Shown here: one piece after another, positions 6,143 to 6,890 of the stretch
Numbering within the stretch: position 1 is the first letter of the stretch
Layout of the letters: each line of letters opens with the position of its first letter
Assembly: GCA_007128085.1 (NCBI GenBank)
Contig: SKYC01000276.1
Span: 1-6,890, forward strand
DNA: 6,890 nucleotides
From: Saprospiraceae bacterium
GTDB lineage: Bacteria > Bacteroidota > Bacteroidia > Chitinophagales > Saprospiraceae
Reading direction: 5' to 3'
Notes under the pieces: model-generated
The model's database searches: none
Seen by the model: only the letters and a program-made list of their open reading frames with translations
Told to the model about the DNA's origin: nothing
Translations under genes and position numbers: made by a program

Positions 6143-6890
6143 TTATGTTTTTCTCAATGATAGAGTTTTCAACCGATCGACACATTCCTTCCTGCCGATG
6201 AGCTCCATGGAAGCAAACAAGTCAGGCCCCTGCATGGTTCCGGAAACGGCCAGCCGCAGCAAGGGTAGAACTTGCCCAAATTTAAGATTTTTCTCAGAAA
6301 TATACGCCTTAATTGCTTTTTCAATTTCACTTTTTTCATAAGGGTGAGTGACCTCAAGCAGCTTTGCGACCTCCTCAATGATGGCAGGAGATTCCTCCTT
6401 CCACCTTTTTTTCAATTGCTTGTCGTCCATTGGGAAATTATCTGTAAAAAAGAACTTTGCCGATTGTGGCAGTTCTGAAACCAATTGCATTCGCTCCCTC
6501 ATCAACTTACAGACTTCAATCAAATAATTTTCAGTGGGATTGATTCCCACTATTTTTAAATACGGCATCGCTTTAGAAGCAATCTCTTCGGGACTGGAAT
6601 TTAACAGGTATTGTTGATTGAACCACTTGGCCTTGTCAAAGTCAAATCGGGCACCCGACTTTCCGACCCGATCGAGGGTGAAGAGTCTTTCCATTTCCTC
6701 CAAAGAGTAAATTTCTTTCTCGCCTCCCGGATTCCAACCCATAAAAGCAATGAAATTGATGAGTGCCTCGGGATCAAATCCCATCTCCCTGAAGCCGAGA
6801 TACAAATCACCGGTTTTCTCGTCCTTCCAATCCATGGGAAAAACGGGAATGCCAAATTTGGCTCCGTCTCGCTTACTCAACTTCCCCTTA
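6143..6890 (-). CDS. gltX: glutamyl-tRNA synthetase, C-terminal part (5' end off the window)
   Basis: This class I aminoacyl-tRNA synthetase charges tRNA-Glu with glutamate in the cytoplasm. The frame enters at the right edge as K-G-K-L-S-K-R-D-G, the ATP-binding KMSKS-type signature in the form usual for GluRS, and ends at the TAA at 6143-6145; 248 codons are visible. The TTG at 6880 is the Leu of that signature, not a start. Further family landmarks follow in order: F-M-G-W-N-P-G, then E-I-Y-S-L-E-E-M, S-G-A-R-F-D-F-D-K-A-K-W-F-N (first third), a helical anticodon-binding region, and near the end L-R-L-A-V-S-G-T-M-Q-G-P-D-L-F then L-I-G-R-K-E. The length after the signature (about 240 residues) matches bacterial GluRS, so the C-terminus is complete. 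The Rossmann-fold half with its HIGH motif lies outside. Whether it also charges tRNA-Gln cannot be judged from this half. Confidence 0.96.
   Translation of the reverse strand, partial: KGKLSKRDGAKFGIPVFPMDWKDEKTGDLYLGFREMGFDPEALINFIAFMGWNPGGEKEIYSLEEMERLFTLDRVGKSGARFDFDKAKWFNQQYLLNSSPEEIASKAMPYLKIVGINPTENYLIEVCKLMRERMQLVSELPQSAKFFFTDNFPMDDKQLKKRWKEESPAIIEEVAKLLEVTHPYEKSEIEKAIKAYISEKNLKFGQVLPLLRLAVSGTMQGPDLFASMELIGRKECVDRLKTLSLRKT

Noticed and set aside
6169..6855. Alternative frames within the gltX region on both strands (6169-6378 minus, 6272-6478 plus, 6601-6855 minus)
   Set aside because: The gltX frame accounts for this DNA with multiple conserved GluRS motifs.
6872..6890. KLSKR instead of KMSKS as a possible defect in GluRS
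   Set aside because: K-L-S-K-R-D-G is the usual form of this signature in bacterial GluRS, so it is not an anomaly.
1..6890. Search for a multi-gene defence, toxin-antitoxin, CRISPR, phage or biosynthetic system
   Set aside because: Only three genes are present and none has nuclease, ATPase, transposase, integrase or reverse-transcriptase motifs. There are no direct-repeat/spacer arrays and no tRNA or rRNA genes.

Overview
The window reads as a piece of a Bacteroidota chromosome, probably a Saprospiria-like or related environmental lineage. The basis is a giant, acidic, cysteine-rich secreted protein made of HYR-like repeats followed by Ig-like 'CEG' domains. This layout is common in cell-surface proteins of that phylum. 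Start sites with A-rich leaders and no Shine-Dalgarno sequence fit too. The taxonomic call is inference; no marker gene here settles it.

Everything supported is on the minus strand. Reading from right to left (the direction of transcription): (1) 6890-6143 is the C-terminal half of glutamyl-tRNA synthetase, cut by the window edge inside its KMSKS-type signature (KLSKRDG). (2) 6130-5939 is a 63-residue hypothetical protein, 12 bp downstream of gltX and in the same reading frame as it, so probably co-transcribed. (3) 5938-5704 is a 235-bp gap with no gene. It should hold the end of the gltX transcript and the promoter of the next gene, but shows no strong terminator and only a weak -10-like match. 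(4) 5703-1 is one uninterrupted frame of 1901 codons with no stop, leaving the window at its left edge.

The giant protein has a signal peptide (residues 1-24) and thirteen consecutive HYR-like domains (about 29-1559). Two of these, the eleventh and twelfth, are each split by an inserted module of roughly 150 residues; the two modules resemble each other. At least four Ig-like domains follow (about 1560-1893), and the C-terminus is missing. By family analogy it is an exported surface or adhesin-type protein, and the missing end probably carries a type IX secretion sorting domain, but that part cannot be seen. gltX and the small protein are housekeeping neighbours with no evident functional link to it.

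No RNA gene, CRISPR array, insertion sequence or multi-gene defence or biosynthetic system is visible. The parts most worth a second look are the paired insertions in adjacent HYR domains, the recurring HYR variant with a Leu/Trp helix, and the in-frame arrangement and flanking 14-bp repeat around the small gene.
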